Below are positions 7,324-9,982 of a DNA stretch of 9,982 bases, piece by piece (position 1 is the stretch's first letter; every line of letters starts with the position of its first letter). Position numbers and translations under genes: made by a program. Under the pieces are notes generated by a model. It was not told the DNA's origin and did not search any database. It saw only the letters and a program-made list of their open reading frames with translations. The stretch spans positions 1 to 9,982 of the forward strand of contig JALRCC010000030.1 of the NCBI GenBank assembly GCA_023257495.1, read 5' to 3'. The DNA is from Rugosibacter sp. Its GTDB lineage: Bacteria > Pseudomonadota > Gammaproteobacteria > Burkholderiales > Rhodocyclaceae.

Positions 7324-8705
7324 TGAGTTTCGATTTTTTCTCTACCCCCTCTTCGCACGAGATGAAAGCTGCAGCGCAATATGCAGCGCATGCAGCCGAT
7401 TTATCGTTTCAAATTCCTGACATTTCAGCGCACAGACAATTGCGATCGATACAAAGCGCGGCTGTGATTGGTGCTGGCACGATGGGTGGTGGCATTGCGA
7501 TGTCTTTGGCCAATATCGGCATTGCCGTTCATCTGATCGACGCTGATAAAGCGAGTCTCGACCGCGGCATGACCAAAATACAGGACAACTATGCTGTGTC
7601 CGTCAAACGCGGCAAATTAACCTTGCAACAACTACAGGACCGCATGGCCTTGATTTCGCCAATATTGGATTGGCAAGAAGCAAATGGGGCTGATCTCTTC
7701 ATCGAAGCAGTGTTTGAGGATCTACAGCTCAAAAAAGATTTATTCATCAAGCTCGATGCCTTTGCCAAGCAAGGCGCAATTTTGGCAACCAACACGTCGG
7801 GGTTAGATGTGAATGCGATTGGTGCTGTAACTAAGCGGCCGCACGATGTGGTGGGAGCACATTTTTTTAGTCCTGCCCATGTGATGCGGCTCTTGGAGGT
7901 GGTACGTTCAGATGCAACCTCACCAGATGTGATTGCGACGTTGATGGATTTGGGGCGTCGCATGGGTAAAACAGCAGTTCTCTCTAAGGTTTATCCTGGT
8001 TTTATCGGTAATGCTATGTTTCGACATTACACCCGAGAAGCTCATTTTTTGATTGAAGACGGAGCACTTCCACACGAGGTCGATGAAGTGCTCACTCGAT
8101 TTGGTTACGCAATGGGTGTACTTGCAGTGCAAGATATGGCCGGCAACGATGTCGGTTATCAAACCAAGAAAGCAATGATCGGAAACCGAGCCACAGATCG
8201 ACGTTGGAGCGATTTAACGCTCACGCTGACCGACATGGGCAGGCGTGGCCAGAAAGATGGCAAAGGCTGGTATCGATATGCGAACGGAGATCGCAAACCT
8301 CAACGCGATCCAGAGTTTGAATCTTGGATTGTGGGCGAATCCGCCCGCCTAGGTCGTGAGCGAAAACATTTCACGCCAGAAGAAATCCTCAAACGCTGCC
8401 TATACGGCATGGTCAATGAAGGCGCGCGTTTACTTGAAGCTGGCATCGCACTTCGTGCCTCGGACATAGACACCGTGTGCCTCACTGGCTATGGTTTTCC
8501 AAAAGAGCGAGGTGGGCCTCTGTATCTGGCTGACAAAATTGGTTTAAAAAACGTGCTTACTGATATTGAGCGCTTTCATGCTGACATGGGCTTTTGGTGG
8601 ACGCCTGCGCCGCTGTTAAAACAACTGGCGCAAGAGGGTAAAAGTTTCGTTCAATGGGATGCGGAACATGCATTTTCACTTAAGAATAAAACGATAGGTG
8701 ATTGA
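7323..8705 (+). CDS. 3-hydroxyacyl-CoA dehydrogenase with two C-terminal domains (FadB/FadJ-like without the hydratase part)
   Basis: The protein has 460 residues, much longer than a stand-alone dehydrogenase of about 285. Residues 1-43 look like the linker found before the dehydrogenase part of fused FadB/FadJ proteins. The NAD-binding motif VIGAGTMGGG is at 48-57. The catalytic set is present: Ser159 in NTSGL, His180 in AHFFSP, Glu192 in LLEVV and Asn230 in GFIGN. The first C-terminal helical domain follows to about 320 and a second one (about 350-435) includes the GYGFPKERGGPL stretch typical of FadJ-type enzymes. It should oxidise 3-hydroxyacyl-CoA to 3-oxoacyl-CoA with NAD. The start overlaps the hydratase stop (TGATG) and has no good ribosome site, so it depends on coupling. 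Together the two genes encode as separate chains what FadB/FadJ carry as one. No thiolase follows in the window. Confidence 0.95.
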   Translation: MSFDFFSTPSSHEMKAAAQYAAHAADLSFQIPDISAHRQLRSIQSAAVIGAGTMGGGIAMSLANIGIAVHLIDADKASLDRGMTKIQDNYAVSVKRGKLTLQQLQDRMALISPILDWQEANGADLFIEAVFEDLQLKKDLFIKLDAFAKQGAILATNTSGLDVNAIGAVTKRPHDVVGAHFFSPAHVMRLLEVVRSDATSPDVIATLMDLGRRMGKTAVLSKVYPGFIGNAMFRHYTREAHFLIEDGALPHEVDEVLTRFGYAMGVLAVQDMAGNDVGYQTKKAMIGNRATDRRWSDLTLTLTDMGRRGQKDGKGWYRYANGDRKPQRDPEFESWIVGESARLGRERKHFTPEEILKRCLYGMVNEGARLLEAGIALRASDIDTVCLTGYGFPKERGGPLYLADKIGLKNVLTDIERFHADMGFWWTPAPLLKQLAQEGKSFVQWDAEHAFSLKNKTIGD

Positions 8706-8706
8706 C

Positions 8707-9486
8707 ATGGACTTAGGAATCTCTGGCCGCAAGGCCATCGTTTGCGCCAGCACACAAGGCTTAGGTTTTGCCTGTGCAGAGGCACTCCTGCGTGAGGGTT
8801 GTGAGGTGTACATCAACGGCCGAGATGCTGAACGAACCGCACGTATCGCTGAGCAATTAGGATCAGTCCACCAGATGCCTGTCACGGGAATCGCTGCAGA
8901 CATCAATACCAACCAAGGGCGCACCTTGCTTTTGGCAGCTTGCCCAGAACCAGATATTTTGATCAATAACAACATCGGCCCTCCACCCAGCAAACTTGAA
9001 AGCTGGGATGAAGCCGCTTGGGTGAATGCACTAGAGCGCAACTTCTACCCTGGCGCTTTGCTCATGAGAGCAGTCATCCCAGGCATGCGCGATCGCAAGT
9101 TCGGTCGAATCGTCAACATCACCTCCGCCATGGTCAAAAGCCCGCATCCCGAGATGGGTCTATCAGCTGCAGCGCGTACGGCGCTAACGGCCATGTCCAA
9201 AGCATTGGCCAGAGACTGCATTGTTGATAACGTCACCATCAACAACCTACTTCCCGAGCGCTTTGACACCCCACGTCAAGAATTTATGGCTAGGCGCATG
9301 ATGCAACAAGAAGGTATCACCCGAGATCAAGCCAGAGCAAAAATTGCTGCCACATTGCCAGCCAATCGCTTTGGACATCCTGAAGAGTTCGGTCAAGCAT
9401 GTGCTTTTATCTGCTCAGCAAAAGCAGGATTCATGACTGGACAAAATCTCCAGTTGGACGGTGGTTCCTATATGGGTTTAATCTAA
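8707..9486 (+). CDS. SDR-family protein with non-standard catalytic residues
   Basis: The protein has 259 residues, the classical SDR length. The Rossmann nucleotide motif is altered: CASTQGLG (13-20) replaces TGxxxGxG, and NNNIG (87-91) stands where NNAG is usual. The active-site serine fits Ser140 in NITSAM. Thirteen residues later the catalytic tyrosine position holds Ser153, and the lysine four further on is Arg157 (GLSAAAR instead of YxxxK). The C-terminal cofactor-loop segment ending in QLDGGSY is normal. As far as I recall, a divergent SDR subfamily with a GLSxxAR-like motif exists, so this is probably inherited rather than a fresh mutation. Standard ketoreductase chemistry is doubtful; function is not assigned. 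A GTG at 8698 is open, but the ATG at 8707 follows AGGTGAT (8696-8702), a strong ribosome site, so it was chosen. That site overlaps the end of the dehydrogenase gene, whose stop lies one base before this start. Confidence 0.93.
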   Translation: MDLGISGRKAIVCASTQGLGFACAEALLREGCEVYINGRDAERTARIAEQLGSVHQMPVTGIAADINTNQGRTLLLAACPEPDILINNNIGPPPSKLESWDEAAWVNALERNFYPGALLMRAVIPGMRDRKFGRIVNITSAMVKSPHPEMGLSAAARTALTAMSKALARDCIVDNVTINNLLPERFDTPRQEFMARRMMQQEGITRDQARAKIAATLPANRFGHPEEFGQACAFICSAKAGFMTGQNLQLDGGSYMGLI

Positions 9487-9918
9487 AAAGCTCTGCTAAT
9501 TCTTCGCCATGCGTTCCAACTTAACGCTCAGAGGATCTGGCATTGATACACACAGAGATCATGCTTAGCTCGTTGTTGGTAGGGCATAGGGTGGTATTGA
9601 AGGAATTAGAGACCCAGATCTGGCAAGTCAGCTTTTTGGACTACGATCTGGGGTAGTTCGATAGGGACAGTTGTCGTCTGGAACCCGGGCCCAACCCGTT
9701 TGGGCTTAGGCTGTTAAAGATGTGACTGCTACAAACTGTCAACGATGTTTCCAGTATGTACCTAATTTGATTGGTGGGCCCACCAGGACTTGAGCCTGGG
9801 ACCAAAGGATTATGAGTTGTATGACTCAGATCGATGGGCCAAGCACTTTGCGCCTTAAGGGTTGGCTTTATGTTAAAAATGAAAGCCCTTTTGAACGATA
9901 CAAGCTTTAGTGTTACCA
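9487..9918. other. About 430 bases without a convincing gene, at the end of the catabolic operon
   Basis: No open frame here has a ribosome site and a protein-like sequence. The stretch holds the tRNA remnant at 9772-9841, three copies of GATCTGG (9534, 9617, 9645), one of them inside the palindrome CCAGATCTGG (9614-9623), and two short hairpins (9511-9527 and 9689-9705). Neither hairpin is followed by a run of T, so no clear terminator is visible after the SDR stop. A promoter for the gene at 9919 should lie in its right part, but no good hexamer pair was found. The stretch may be decayed sequence at the boundary of the cluster. Confidence 0.6.
9772..9841 (-). pseudogene. Decayed tRNA with CAT anticodon (Met or Ile2 type), 3' half nearly intact
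   Basis: Read on the minus strand, the 3' half is tRNA-like. The anticodon loop CTCATAA is at 9816-9810 with anticodon CAT at 9814-9812. The T-stem CCAGG/CCTGG is perfect around the loop CTCAAGT. The acceptor 3' strand TGGGCCC is followed by A and an encoded CCA (9774-9772). Six of seven acceptor pairs can form with the 5' side at 9841-9835. The rest fails: there is no D-arm, only two of five anticodon-stem pairs form, the total is about 70 bases, and the T-loop begins with C where T is nearly universal. The 3' half resembles elongator tRNAs with anticodon CAT, especially the Ile2 (lysidine) type, judged from memory. It is very unlikely to work as a tRNA. It may be a degenerating gene, or the 3' tRNA copy left at the edge of an integrated element. 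Confidence 0.75.
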
Positions 9919-9982
9919 ATGGAAAACGTTGATCCAACTCTCTGCCCAATCTGCCATGAGCCTAATGTGTGTGCGATGGAAA
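9919..9982 (+). CDS. Start of a small cysteine-rich CWC-type protein, cut by window edge
   Basis: An ATG at 9919 opens a frame of 21 codons that runs off the right edge. The visible part contains CPICHEPNVCAME, with cysteines at residues 9, 12 and 18. This matches the start of the small cysteine-rich CWC family (Cys-Pro-x-Cys, Asn, then Cys-Ala), short proteins of unknown function that are common in beta- and gammaproteobacteria and probably bind metal. The defining Cys-Trp-Cys segment would lie beyond the window, so the assignment rests on the N-terminus alone. A GTG at 9910 is an alternative start, and no clear ribosome site precedes either. Its composition and position, after the non-coding stretch, separate it from the catabolic operon. 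Confidence 0.65.
   Translation, partial: MENVDPTLCPICHEPNVCAME

Noticed and set aside
9511..9527. Hairpin GCGTT/AACGC shortly after the SDR stop as a terminator
   Set aside because: Five base pairs with a seven-base loop and no following T-run; too weak to call.
9689..9705. Hairpin GCCCAA/TTGGGC as a terminator for the rightward operon
   Set aside because: The stem is only six pairs, it is about 200 bases after the last stop codon, and no T-run follows on either side.
9772..9841. Functional tRNA gene
   Set aside because: The D-arm is missing, only two of five anticodon-stem pairs form, the first acceptor pair is mismatched and the T-loop lacks its first T.
9641..9949. 102-residue open frame on the minus strand across the tRNA remnant
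   Set aside because: Its middle (VPGSSPGGPT) is the kind of translation produced by a tRNA T-arm and acceptor; no ribosome site and no protein-like pattern elsewhere.

Overview
The window looks like a stretch of a betaproteobacterial chromosome, most likely Burkholderiales. Two periplasmic Bug/TctC-type binding proteins sit in a dense catabolic gene cluster, and that pairing is typical of the order. Base composition is moderate (roughly half G+C by eye) and similar across the coding part. The genus is not identifiable from the sequence alone.

Layout. Two divergent gene groups start from a short control region near 3056-3141. Leftward (minus strand) lie an NDP-forming acyl-CoA synthetase (887-3055) and a Bug/TctC binding protein that runs off the left edge (1-867). 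Rightward lie seven tightly packed genes: a GntR/FCD regulator, a RidA-like protein, a Rieske non-heme iron oxygenase, a second Bug protein, a crotonase-fold enoyl-CoA hydratase, a 3-hydroxyacyl-CoA dehydrogenase and an atypical SDR. Gaps are 20 bases or fewer and several stops and starts overlap, so each side reads as one operon. The control region holds two similar operator-like sites, in opposite orientation and 21 bases apart centre to centre, overlapping the likely promoters. The natural reading is a ligand-responsive GntR protein controlling both operons and itself.

Working model (inference). A carboxylic acid, perhaps aromatic, is bound in the periplasm by the Bug proteins and activated to its CoA thioester. 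Its side chain is then hydrated and oxidised by the hydratase/dehydrogenase pair, with the Rieske enzyme hydroxylating or O-demethylating the ring or skeleton. The SDR and RidA would have accessory roles. No thiolase, no reductase for the Rieske oxygenase and no TctA/TctB membrane subunits are visible, so the pathway is incomplete here and its substrate cannot be named.

Right end. After the SDR stop at 9486 there are about 430 bases without a convincing gene. They contain a decayed tRNA with a CAT anticodon on the minus strand (9772-9841): its 3' half is nearly intact and its D-arm and anticodon-stem half are ruined. This is either a dying tRNA or a tRNA-derived attachment-site scar. The window ends inside the start of a small cysteine-rich CWC-type gene (9919 onward). 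No CRISPR array, insertion sequence or rRNA is seen.
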